This document shows positions 1 through 10,700 of a stretch of DNA of 64,000 nucleotides, piece by piece (within the stretch, counting starts at the first letter, position 1; every line of letters starts with the position of its first letter). The position numbers and the translations under genes were made by a program. The notes under the pieces are model-generated. The model had not been told where the DNA came from. It made no database searches and saw only the letters and a program-made list of their open reading frames with translations. This DNA is from Bilabrum cf. latius (taxonomy: Eukaryota > Bigyra: Bicosoecida > Bigyra > Bicosoecida). Location: positions 620,001-684,000 of the forward strand of contig OZ237766.1 in NCBI GenBank assembly GCA_965178125.1, given 5' to 3'.

Positions 1-242
1 GGAGGGGAGGTCGCGCTGGCCGTGGCGGTGCAGGGTCCGCAAGCGGTGGCTGGAGGGGAGGTCGCGCTGGCCGTGGCGGTGCAGGGTCCGCAGGTGGTGG
101 CTGGAGGGGAGGTCGCGCTGGCCGTGGCGGTGCAGGGTCCGCAGGCGGTGGCTGGAGGGGAGGTCGCGCTGGCCGTGGCGGTGCAGGGTCCGCAGGCGGT
201 GGCTGGAGGGGAGGTCGCGCTGGCCGTGGCGGTGCAGGGTCC
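1..242 (+). repeat. 51-bp tandem repeats coding Arg/Gly repeats
   Basis: Nearly five copies of a 51-bp unit follow each other with one or two base differences. In the frame that runs into the Nudix-like domain the unit codes 17 residues rich in Arg, Gly, Ala and one Trp. Copy number at the left is cut by the window edge. Confidence 0.9.
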
Positions 243-1256
243 GTAGCCGGGGTTCGGCGTGACTTAGACAAAGTGGCTGTGGCTGCCGATGAAGTAGCTC
301 GCTTAATTTCTCATGATGTGTACGTGATGTGCACCGTAGATTTTTGGGACGATAGTGGATCAGCTCTCCTCCAGCTCAGTTTGCCAGGTGGCAAGAGACG
401 GCTGGGGGAGACTGAGGCCCACTGTGCAGTGAGAGAATTCAACGAAGAGGTGCAAGGACTGTCCACCTCATATGACAGACTGAGGCGAGGGACTCGAGGC
501 ATCTTGCATGGAGGGCTGCGATCTGAAAGTGGGTTCATCCGACCGGACGGCAAGATGATTTTCCTCGTCGGAGATGACGCTATAGAAGTGGAACGGTCCG
601 ATGGGTCGGCAGCCGATCCTGCCATGGCATCCGCTGCTGCAGCCGGTACGACTACGGCTGCATCGGCCGGTGCGTCGGCAGCCGATCCTGCCATGACACC
701 CGCTGCTGCAGCTGGTACGACTACGGCTGCATCGGCCGGTGCGTCGGCAGCCGATCCTGCCATGACACCCGCTGCTGCAGCTGGTACGACTGCAGCTGGT
801 ACGACTACGGCTGCATCGGTCGGTGCGTCGGCAGCCGATCCTGCCATGGCATCCGCTGCTGCAGCCGGTACGACTGCAGCTGGTACGACTGCAGCTGCAT
901 CGGTCGGTGGGTCGGCAGCCGATCCTGCCATGGCATCCGCTGCTGCAGCCGGTACGACTGCAGCTGGTACGACTGCAGCTACATCGGTCGGTGGGTCGGC
1001 AGCCGATCCTGCCATGGCATCCGCTGCTGCAGCCGGTACGACTGCAGCTGGTACGACTGCAGCTACATCGGTCGGTGGGTCGGCAGCCGATCCTGCCATG
1101 ACACCCGCTGCTGCAGCCGGTACGACTGCAGCTGGTACGACTGCAGCTACATCGGTCGGTGGGTCGGCAGCCGATCCTGCCATGACACCCGCTGCTACAG
1201 CCGGTACTACTGCAGCTGCCTCGGCCGGTGCGTCGGCGGCTGACCCTTCCACCTAA
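1..1256 (+). CDS. RGG-repeat / Nudix-like protein, 5'-truncated by window edge
   Basis: The reading frame is already open at the window edge (codons from position 3). It first encodes tandem 17-residue Arg/Gly repeats of RGG-box character (positions 1-242), then a globular part (about 243-600) and then Ala/Thr-rich 28-residue repeats (about 600-1250). The globular part holds a near-canonical Nudix box around 387-465: Gly, five residues, Glu, seven residues, then REFNEEVQGL. The canonical motif is REUxEExGU, so there is one extra residue before the last Gly. Nudix enzymes hydrolyse nucleoside diphosphates linked to another moiety, and RGG repeats commonly bind RNA, so an RNA-linked Nudix hydrolase is a reasonable but unproven guess. 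The first stop is TAA at 1254-1256; the frame stays open beyond it to TGA at 1461-1463. The true start lies outside the window. The fold assignment is moderate; the active enzyme is not established. Confidence 0.6.
   Translation, partial: RGGRAGRGGAGSASGGWRGGRAGRGGAGSAGGGWRGGRAGRGGAGSAGGGWRGGRAGRGGAGSAGGGWRGGRAGRGGAGSVAGVRRDLDKVAVAADEVARLISHDVYVMCTVDFWDDSGSALLQLSLPGGKRRLGETEAHCAVREFNEEVQGLSTSYDRLRRGTRGILHGGLRSESGFIRPDGKMIFLVGDDAIEVERSDGSAADPAMASAAAAGTTTAASAGASAADPAMTPAAAAGTTTAASAGASAADPAMTPAAAAGTTAAGTTTAASVGASAADPAMASAAAAGTTAAGTTAAASVGGSAADPAMASAAAAGTTAAGTTAATSVGGSAADPAMASAAAAGTTAAGTTAATSVGGSAADPAMTPAAAAGTTAAGTTAATSVGGSAADPAMTPAATAGTTAAASAGASAADPST
600..1250 (+). repeat. 84-bp tandem repeats coding 28-residue Ala/Thr units
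   Basis: The motif GGCAGCCGATCCTGCCATG recurs. From 913 onward the spacing is exactly 84 bp (913, 997, 1081, 1165), and upstream units are shorter by loss of a 15-bp submotif coding AAGTT. The repeat is in frame with the Nudix-like gene. Confidence 0.9.
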
Positions 1257-2797
1257 GAAGTGTCAGGAGTTGGAGAGGAACAAGAAGGGGACGCCGGCAC
1301 AGGCGACCATAGTGCGGTGTCGATGGGAGAGCATAATGGGAGGAAGGGGGTTTCAGGTGCAAGGCACGAGGGGGACGCGAGTGGCAGCGGGCTGCATGGC
1401 CAGCGGCGTGCAGAGGGGGCGCATGGCAGGTTGGCCAGGACCTGCAAATGCAAGCTAAGATGATCGGCCAAAGGTGGCGACGCAGTCGTTCGGGGTGGAG
1501 CCCGGTAGGTCCATGGGACCGGGGGCAGGATTTTTTATTTTTGGTAACTGCTAATCAGTGGGGGTTGCATTAGCCGTAAAGATTAGCCAATGGGTGTGAT
1601 TGAAGTAATAAATCTGATGTATATGTAGTCTAGGTCTGATAACATCCAGGATATTTAAACCTAGACTAAATAAAAAGGCTTAGACATCTACACCACGTTA
1701 TAATCCGGATGCTAACGCCGAATGGGGTTTGGGGTTGATGTGACGATCCGATGCGTTCGAGACTCGAACACACAGTACACAAAACGAAATGGATTAACCG
1801 TAAACCATGAAAATCTGATCCAAAAGATGGTCTATGAATGCTAATCCAAAAGATGGTCTATGAATGCTGCTCCTCCTGGTCAAGGGCTTTATACGTGGGA
1901 GCGCACAAATTTGCTTGAGGTGGTCAAAAGGTCCAAGAACTTCACCATGGCAGATCTCGCCAGGGTGGTGCGCAAAGCACGCCCCTTCGCGATGGCCAGG
2001 GTGATCGACCCGAGTGGCCTGAGCAAGGTCATCGACAGGAAGGACATCAAGCTGACGCACTCGGACTTTCCAGAGGGCCATTGAGGACTCGCATCCAGCC
2101 TCTGGGGTGGTATCGTTGACAACAACGAGTCGTTCAGCTCAAGCCACGGGGGTTGCCTGCTGTGCTGCTTCTCCCTGGAGTTTCTGCATATCTGGAGCTC
2201 CCACCGTAGAGGGCGGGGGCTGTATAAGACCGGCATGGTCCGGGTCAAGGCCATCTGCAACGCCCCCAGCACCTCCAACCCCTTCAGCTGGTAGCCCTCC
2301 TGCCGGGATCGCAGCCTGCACGACTCCGCTTGTGCTTCCGCTTTGGTGAGGCCAGCAAGGTCTCTGAGATTGGATCTTGTAATGCTTGCTCGGAGTTCAG
2401 TAACAAATGTGTAGACCCCACCAGTAATTGGTGCCGAGAAAGAGAGCGACGGGGCACAGGACCAGCGTTAGACTCCCGCCGCGGAGTCGCCTGGTCCACT
2501 GGGTCGCCTCCCGCGACCCCTGCCGGCACGGCCAATGCGCCCCGTCGTCTCAGGGAATAGACCTCTCTGCCAATGGGTCAATCAATTCACACAATCACTA
2601 CATCCCCAGGCAGCCCTCTTAGCTGCCTCCCCTTTTGCCGGGTCGTGGTGGGTGGGTGGGTGGGAGAGAAGAAAGCTACTGGCTTAGGCTGCATCTGCAT
2701 TTCTTTGCTAATCCTGTCTAGCGCAGAGGCTGATCTCTCTCTTTCCACGTGTAGACTCCGAACCGGAATGACACCTCGCCGGTCGATCACAAGATCA
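1257..2797. other. region without convincing gene
   Basis: No frame here shows a recognisable domain under either the standard or the UAG=Gln reading. A 26-bp direct tandem duplication (period 26, around 1818-1869) is visible. Short open frames at 1860-2084 (+) and 1794-2081 (-) overlap each other and match nothing I know. GC content drops around 1530-1800 and rises again after 1860, which could be decayed gene or transposon sequence. Confidence 0.5.
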
Positions 2798-3427
2798 GTG
2801 ATCACGCCAGTATCAGCTGAACGTTCGCGAACAAACAGCTGACCCCGCCGGAGGTCGCGCGGTGGGCGCAGGACCCGCTCGAGGTGCAGGCTCAGATGCG
2901 ACGTAGCGATGCGGAGGAGAAAGTAGTATATATGTTTGAGTCAAAGCACACATTTCCAAATTACAGCAGGAAAAAGAGAGAAATCGGCAGTGATGAAAAG
3001 CAGGAGCGGCGGCTGACTCGGGGTGGGCGAGGTGAGGGCACGGCAGAGAGCTAGAGAGAGGGGTGACGGTTCACCAAGTGGGTGAGGGAGTGGAGGAAGA
3101 GAAGATATTGGTTATAATTGGTGGGGTCATCGGGCTGATACGGCAGAGTGGAAGGGGGAAGCACAGGCCGGGCAGGTGGAGGCGTTGACATGTCACACGG
3201 TGGGTGACAAGTGGCTCGGATCAGGGCAGACCGGATCACCGACCACATGCGGGTGAGAAAGTTGGGAGAGTACCCGACCCGGCGAAATTGTACGAACTTT
3301 CGTAAGGTTCGGTGACGAAATTTCGCAAGGTTGGCATTCAACTGTACGTATCTGCTGTAAAATCAAGTATTTGTTAAAATAAAACCTCTTTATGTATATT
3401 AGTATAGTTATTCAACTATTACAGTAG
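2798..3427. repeat. left copy of sequence duplicated across the N gap
   Basis: This stretch is almost the same as 3628-4268 in the same order and orientation. Differences are mostly one- to few-base insertions or deletions (for example near 2822, 2840-2850, 3014, 3028-3040, 3226 and 3375). It stops exactly at the run of Ns and includes the first ~150 bp of the transposon that begins in full at 4114. The pattern is that of two overlapping contig ends that were scaffolded rather than merged. Confidence 0.85.
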
Positions 3428-3627
3428 NNNNNNNNNNNNNNNNNNNNNNNNNNNNNNNNNNNNNNNNNNNNNNNNNNNNNNNNNNNNNNNNNNNNNNNNN
3501 NNNNNNNNNNNNNNNNNNNNNNNNNNNNNNNNNNNNNNNNNNNNNNNNNNNNNNNNNNNNNNNNNNNNNNNNNNNNNNNNNNNNNNNNNNNNNNNNNNNN
3601 NNNNNNNNNNNNNNNNNNNNNNNNNNN
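3428..3627. other. assembly gap (200 N)
   Basis: Exactly 200 undetermined bases, a conventional placeholder size. The flanks are duplicates of each other, so the real gap is probably zero or negative. Confidence 0.95.
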
Positions 3628-4268
3628 GTGATCACGCCAGTATCAGCTGAACGTTTCGCGAACAAACAGCTGACCGCCTGCCGAGGTCGCGCGGTGGGCG
3701 CAGGACCCCGCTCGAGGTGCAGGCTCAGATGCGACGTAGCGATGCGGAGGAGAAAGTAGTATATATGTTTGAGTCAAAGCACACATTTCCAAATTACAGC
3801 AGGAAAAAGAGAGAAATCGGCAGTGATGAAAAGCAGGAGCGGCGGCGACTCGGGGTGGGCGAAGGTGAGGGCATGAGGGCACGGCAGAGAGCTAGAGAGA
3901 GGGGTGACGGTTCACCAAGTGGGTGAGGGAGTGGAGGAAGAGAAGATATTGGTTATAATTGGTGGGGTCATCGGGCTGATACGGCAGAGTGGAAGGGGGA
4001 AGCACAGGCCGGGCAGGTGGAGGCGTTGACATGTCACACGGTGGGTGACAAGTGGCTCGGATCAGGGCGACCGGATCACCGACCACATGCGGGTGAGAAA
4101 GTTGGGAGAGTACCCGACCCGGCGAAATTGTACGAACTTTCGTAAGGTTCGGTGACGAAATTTCGCAAGGTTGGCATTCAACTGTACGTATCTGCTGTAA
4201 AATCAAGTATTTGTTTAAAATAAAACCTCTTTATGTATATTAGTATAGTTATTCAACTATTACAGTAG
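3628..4268. repeat. right copy of sequence duplicated across the N gap
   Basis: Second copy of 2798-3427, 641 bp against 630 bp. It continues into the complete transposon copy from 4114, so this is likely the more reliable version of the locus. Confidence 0.85.
4114..4128 (+). repeat. left terminal inverted repeat, copy 1
   Basis: CCGACCCGGCGAAAT, perfect inverse of 7514-7528. It is preceded by GTAC (4110-4113), the left half of the target-site duplication. Confidence 0.9.
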
Positions 4269-7200
4269 TATTACCTCCTGAATACAAGCGGTGGGCGAGA
4301 TTCAAGGTGTGCAAACATTTGCCTCCGCCACGCAGCTGGTGCTCGATCCCTTGCGGGTCACGAAAGCATGCCACATGAAATGGCAACGATATCTTCAAAA
4401 CATGTCCCAAAATACACATATAACGAATACTATTATATATATTAGATAATAAATAATTGATATCACTGTATTTGGGTACCTGGGTCCCAAACTGACAGTC
4501 TGTACTAGCCCTCAACTCGACGGCCCCCAATCTCTTAGGTTCGATTTTCAAGTGGCAAATACAAAAATACGTCCTCCGTTTTTTATCCCATACTTAATCC
4601 ACAAATTAAGTAGGTAATATAATTGCTATGACAGTCTTGAGCGGCTCCGCAATATTATTCTCTAGCAGAAAATGTGAAGAACGTTGACTCCACCCGACGT
4701 TGCTGAGCTCGACTCATCGAAAATTGTCCAATCAAAAATTAGAACAATGCTGCCCCTAAAGGTTGTAGTCGGCTCTGTTCTTATAATAATACTTACTAAA
4801 TATACGATTAGGTGGTCTAGAGCGAACTTTTAGGCAACTGGAGAAATTTTATCAAGGGAATTTCCAGGTACCCCAACAGCATTGAATCGAAGCTCTATAG
4901 GAATAATACAACGTATTTGCTTCCCACATGCCAAAATTTGATGTTTATATGATCGTTACACACAATGGATTCGCGAGTCTTGTGCTAAACGTTGAAAGTA
5001 CCCCTAATTGTTTAATTTTCCTGTCACCATGGCTGAGCGTCCATGTGTCAAGGGTTGGCAGAATGCATCGTGTTGCTCACTAATGCAATGTCTTTTACCC
5101 CACATCGCCATCGATATAACATGTGTACATGCATATATATACTATGTAGTGGTAACTGAATCAATCATAGCGCATGCATCCAAATATCTGACGAAGCTCG
5201 AACCCGTAATAATTTCTGAAATATGTCTATGCCAGGCGTACAGAAGTGTTTTTTGGATTGTTTATGATACCCAAGCTATCATATTATACTATTTACACAT
5301 GTATGTAACACCTAAAGGTGATAAAGAGTTCATTATGCGCCGATCAGTGACTTTGTATGCTAGCAGCTGCTGCGCCACCAGGCACCCTTTCCATGATTTC
5401 GAAGCTATATTGCGTCTTAATGACCTCATATTTAATCAATATTGTCATATATATATACACTAGTATTGTAGCAAGTATGAACCAATTTGAGTGCAGTGAA
5501 AGTATGGACGTGTGTTCAATGTGCTGTTGGCGAACACATGCTGCATATATGAAGCTTGGGCCAAATCTGTTCGCAATAATAATAGTTCAGCACCTGGTAC
5601 ATACTAATAGATTAATATATTAGAATAAATGGGCAGCAGATAGTGCTTTCATGAAAATATAAGGAAGTTTTGACTCTAGGAACAGAGTCCCCAAGTTGGT
5701 GTCTGACGCTTTCCAGGCTATGTGGTTCAGTCTACAATTCCATGCTGAATAAGGAGTACTTGGAGCTATGAATACGTGTATACATATTTTGTATTCATAT
5801 TTATCATAAAGTAGCTTCAATATTGAGTTTGAGTCTATATTTGGCAAGATATCGAACGTGCACAACGGTCGGTGCACTTGGGCTTGTAGCATGCAAGCTG
5901 GTGGGCTAAGCAATGACACAGCAGTTCGATTTGCACAAGAGGACGAAGAAGCTGCAATCTTGTTGGTGGATTGTTTATGCACATAATGACCTATCTAGGG
6001 CGTAGATCAGCTGGAATCCCTAATGTTTGAGATGTACTTGACATGACTTGCAGGCTCCACACAAATCCTCGCACCACTTGCCATGGATCAACCATACTGT
6101 CGCACTTATCTTCCACAATACACGACGGAAGCCTTCCATGACAGCCTCACTATAAGTATTATATGCTATACATTGCATGCATGCCTTCATTTAGATAACC
6201 CAGCAATGAATGAAGCTCTACAGGAATTCAACCGCGGGCCTTGGTTGGTCTCTGTCAGAAACTTGATCCGATACTAGGAGTTCGTTTACTGCCTGAAATC
6301 ATGAAACAGGATTGTTTCAGCTATTGCTCCCAAAACCTATGTAGATAATACTATAATACATACTATACGTGAGGCCATGTATGTGTTAGTGCTTTACGTG
6401 GGCATATTATTGCGCTCAAAGTTGGCGATGGCGTGGGCCTGTCAGCAACCACTCCAACCTTGTCTTGACTTCCCCGCTCCTTTCTAGCTTGCTCAGTCTA
6501 AATTTGCTTACACAATCCAATTGGGTATGTATTGTGCCTATGTTAAACGTGGGCGAATGATTCATTTGCAGTCTTCCGTTTATTTTGCTTGGATACGTCA
6601 GATTCTTGCTACAGTTTCTGCAGGCTGCCCTGCACAGCGCAGTTGACTAGAGCAGACATTTAATATTTCATGATGCTGCAGCATTTAAATGCTTGATGGA
6701 TGAGTACATTAGAGAATGGCAGCACTCAATCGATGAGGAATATTGTTTTACTTGAACTATGCCGTATTCATGTCAAGGGCAAGAATCGGTCGATTCGCGT
6801 GGCAACTTTCCTAGGCGTATAACTCCACAAATTAACATTCAGACGGTAATTCACGTTGTACCATGCTTTATATACCAATAAACAAAACAATGAGATTAAA
6901 ATTTAGCAACTTAGGGTCCTAAATTCGACATTTGAGGAGTGAATTGATGATCAGCACAAGCCACCGCACTCCCGTGAATCTGGTCAGAGAGCCTATTCCA
7001 GCAAACTTAGAAATGCTTATGCTATATTCAGTAGCCTATACACATTATATATATACAGTAATGTAATAGAGTTTACAATCACTATCATTATTTTTATAGT
7101 TTACCTGCAGCGGCTGATTCACTGGCAGTCTGGCCAAGGCGCAATTCTGGTGTGAAATTATTTAAGATAACATTTCTCGGCACAACAATATAACTGGCGG

Positions 7201-7513
7201 GACGTAAATTGATATTTTACTAAAAGATATAGTATAATTACACTGGTAGTTGAATTACTACGCATTAACTATTAGTTCGGCAGAAACAGAGCTTTGAAAA
7301 AAACGGGTCATCGTCAGAGCAAATTTTTTGCTACGCCACACAAAGCATCAATGGAATACTCTAGCGGCTAGCTAGCCGCCCAATACGTAGTTAGTAGACC
7401 TACCAAACCATATCAATTAACAATTGCTTAATTGGTATTCATTTAGACTTCAAATCTCGACCCGATCCGGAGGGGTACCAATCACCGAAATCCCGGAAGT
7501 GCCGAAAGTTGGG

Positions 7514-7528
7514 ATTTCGCCGGGTCGG
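7514..7528 (-). repeat. right terminal inverted repeat, copy 1
   Basis: Inverse of 4114-4128; followed by GTAC (7529-7532), the right half of the target-site duplication. Confidence 0.9.
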
Positions 7529-7777
7529 GTACAATTAAACTTAATCTTAATAGATTAAGCGGCAAGCAAGCCACGTGTTACAGTGCTATTCAAGAGCTGC
7601 CCGGGCAGCGCCCGACGTTTTATTTAGTCCGATAGCTTGACGAGTGGTTAAATCAAATTCTGTGCGGGAAATTCATCCTCTACAAAAGAGATGGAGGATA
7701 AAGCTAAGAATGGATCCGGATCAGATCCCCCCGGATTCGGATAGAGCTAGCGACGAGCACCCCCAAGCAACGCGGCA

Positions 7778-10700
7778 TCAGTCCCTAGTCCTCTGTCCCC
7801 TCACTGGCTGTTCCAGAGCAGCCTGCATGCGGGCGAACGCTAGGTATGGCAGCGGCTGGCAATGCACCAGCCTGACGAACTCGGCTGGCTGCAGGCCCCT
7901 CAGCCCTTCCTGCAGATACCTGGGAGTCATTAGAGCCCTGGCCACGCCTGTGGACCCCTGTTGCCGCATCATAGGCAGCAGCAGGGACAGCAGGTACAGG
8001 CAAGTCCTCACTAGTACAGCCAGCCCGCCCACCCCGGGGGCCACCTCACACTCCTCGTCCACGTCCTCGGCAGCGATGGGCGGGGGCAGGAAATCGATCA
8101 GCGCGGCCCAGACCTGGTCATCCTCCTCCCCGTCCTCCTCTTCCTCCTCGTTATCTCCATCGCCGCCCCCGCGCCGACCGCTACCAGCCCCACCGCCCAG
8201 ATCCCAGCCCTGCCGCCCGCCCCGCCCGCCACCGGACCCCCCTTGCCCCTGGCTGCCAGCCGTCATCCACCGCAGCACGCTCCATCCCCCCGTGCTGCCC
8301 CTGCCCGATGCAGAGCCCCCCGCGCCTGCCCTCTGCCTCTCCTTCTCCCTCTCTTTCTCCCGCCGCCTGTCCTCCTCCTCGGCCTGCCCATGCACCGCCC
8401 TCGCTGTCCCAGGCGCACGGGGCTCCAACAGGCCGGCAGCGGCTGCCAGCGGCTGTGGCAAGAGGAACTGGTCCATGAGTGCCGCTGCCAGAGGGGCCGG
8501 CAGGATACCCACGAAGAAGGGGATAAGCCACTTAGGCAGGTACTGCGAGTGCACCTCGGGCACAACGGCCCCCAGCTCACGATCAAGCCTGGCCTCGTGC
8601 TCCTGCTGCCGCCGCAGCTGCCTGTGCAGCACGTCGGGCGCGCCTGCCAGCGGCCCGAAGCGGGGGGACTAGTCCTGTCCCTGTCCCTGTCCCTGTCCCT
8701 GCCCCTGCGATGATGACTCGATTGCGTCGGAGTTCTGAATCGCTTGCTGTTGCTGCTGCTACTGTCGTTGGTCCCCGCTTGGGCTGGCGCCGGTGGACCG
8801 TCCTGCCCCCGGCAGCAGCAGCACACTGCTGGGCGACGAAGACGAGCCCGGGGAAGAGGACAGCTTCTCGCCACTTTGTCCACCACTACCGCGGCCCGCA
8901 CCGCCCTTGCCCATACTTGTCTTGGTCCCCCACCTCTGGCTCGCATCGGGCCCCTCCCTGCCCAGCGCCATCAGCGCAGCCGCGGCGGCGTCCTCAGAGG
9001 GAACAAGGGAGCTCCATCCCAGCGAGCCGTCGTGCGGGCCACCAGTGGATCCCAGGCCGCTCCCGCTCCGCCCTCCTGACCCAAACCCACCTCCACCTCC
9101 ATTACATCCTCCTCCACTGGACTGCCCCTGCCTGCCCTATCCGGTGAGTCTCCAGAGCGCGTGAGGGGCCACCAGCTCGACCGAGTCCTTGCTGCAGAGG
9201 CGCAGGTGCACCTCTGGCAGGGCCTGCCTCACCACCACCCCGAGGTGCTCCGCCAGCATCGCCGTGGTCCTTGCGCCCTGCGCGTGCGGATAGAAAGCGT
9301 ACAGCTCTGGCCTCACGAAGAGCAGGCTATGCGCGCACAGGAAGGCAGTGTAGGGGTCCCTGACACAGGCCAGCAGCAGCCCGCAAATCTGGTTCATGCC
9401 CTAAGTGTACCCATGGTCCGGCCTCGAGGCAGCCAGCGCCAGCATCACATCCCTGAGGGCTGGCCTGAGTGCCCCGCCCACTGCATACAGCTGTGACCTG
9501 CCCATGGTCCTCGATATGTCCTTGATCATGGTCTCGATCTCCTTCTCCTCGCGACCACGTACGTAGGACAGAGCGCCCTGCGAGTCGCCCGCTCGATCCA
9601 CCGGTGGATCCGATCCATCCCCTGAGCCCTGCCCCTGCCCCAGACCTTGCCCCTGCGCCTACCCTTGCCCTTGCCCCACGGACCCGCTCATCTCCCTGCT
9701 CCATGACCTCCCAAGGCCCCCCTAAGGAGAAGACGCCCCCCCCAGCCTGGGGGACATCCCCTGCCCTGCACCCCTGCCCCCCGCCGCGTTGACCTTTCGC
9801 AGCTGTTTGGCCACCCTGCCCCTCGCGTGCCTGCCCCTGGCCAAACACGTGCGGAACAGCGCCGGCGAGACGTGCCCCGCATTGCCCACCGCCAGGGGAT
9901 ACACCACCTCCCTCATCGCGTGGGGGACCCCCCTGTGCCAAGCAGCCAGCGCCCGCCTCGCCCCCGGCCCCACGAGACATTCGGGCCACGCGCCCACCAG
10001 CCGCACCCACTCGGGACACCTGCCCTCCTCCGCGGCTGCTCCCGCCGCCCGCTCGTGCCGGCCCTGGCTCCGCGCCGCTTTGACCAGCTGCTGGGGCGAG
10101 TGCAGGGTCCTGGGCAAAGTGCCCCCGCTGAGGCGCAATGCGTCCACCCCCGGTTTGGCCACCATCTCCCGACCGAGCATGGAGGATCGCCGCATGGCAC
10201 CTTCATCCTCATCTTCATCCTCATCTGCCTCCCCCCGGCTGCCCTTACGGCCTCTGCCCCGGCCCTCCTCACCGGCGCCATCGCCACCCTCCTGTTTGCT
10301 CCTCCCGGTCTCCCCCTCAGTCTCGGACTCTGTGTCGCTGAAACCGTCCTGCCCCCGCTTCTTCTTCTGCTGCCCGTAGCCAAGGGCAAGGGCAAACCCG
10401 CGGCCCACGAGCAGACCAAGCATCCTCCTCTCTACCTCGGACTCGTCTGCGCCTGCATCTGCACGTGCACCATCGCGCGATGCAGGAGCCGATGCGTCGC
10501 CCGACTGTGCCTCCCGCCTCGGCTTCCAGTCTCGGTACCGAGGCACCGCGAGCTGTGACGAGTGCGCCGGGCCAAGCACCGCCGGCTGCTGTCTGTCACT
10601 GGCACTGCTGCTGGCACTGCTTGCTCTGCCTTCCGGGTCACCACCTGCCTCACTCACGGCACGTTGGTTCTCCTTCTCGTGCTGCTCGACGGCTCGAGCC

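Larger units (their letters stand above)
4114..7528. mobile_element. non-autonomous TIR DNA transposon, copy 1 (3415 bp)
   Basis: The ends are inverted repeats: the first 15 bases (4114-4128, CCGACCCGGCGAAAT) are the exact reverse complement of the last 15 (7514-7528), and a weaker match follows (AACTTTCG in both arms). The element is flanked by a 4-bp direct repeat, GTAC at 4110-4113 and 7529-7532, a target-site duplication. The interior is AT-rich, unlike the surrounding genes. Its longest open frame (5008-5463, 151 codons) resembles no transposase I recognise, so the element is probably mobilised in trans. A second copy of identical length lies at 56301-59715 with its own CTAG duplication, so both are recent insertions. 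The superfamily is uncertain; several cut-and-paste groups make 4-bp or TA-centred duplications. Confidence 0.92.

Noticed and set aside
273-275. GTG at 273 as the start of the Nudix-like gene
   Set aside because: The frame is open upstream to the window edge through the RGG repeats, and GTG starts are not expected in a nuclear gene.
600-1250. CRISPR-like array
   Set aside because: The repeats are contiguous, in frame and coding, without unique spacers, and the genome is eukaryotic.
1254-1463. TAA at 1254 also read as Gln, extending the Nudix-like protein by 69 residues
   Set aside because: The extension is low-complexity, several frames stay open there because of GC richness, and no TAA occurs inside any conserved frame in the window. 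Kept as an open point only.
1860-2084. 74-codon frame as a small gene
   Set aside because: An overlapping antisense frame is longer, no homology is recognised, and it begins within a 26-bp tandem duplication.
5008-5463. 151-codon frame in the transposon as a transposase
   Set aside because: It shows no catalytic DDE/D pattern or DNA-binding domain, is AT-rich and short, and other frames of similar length occur nearby.
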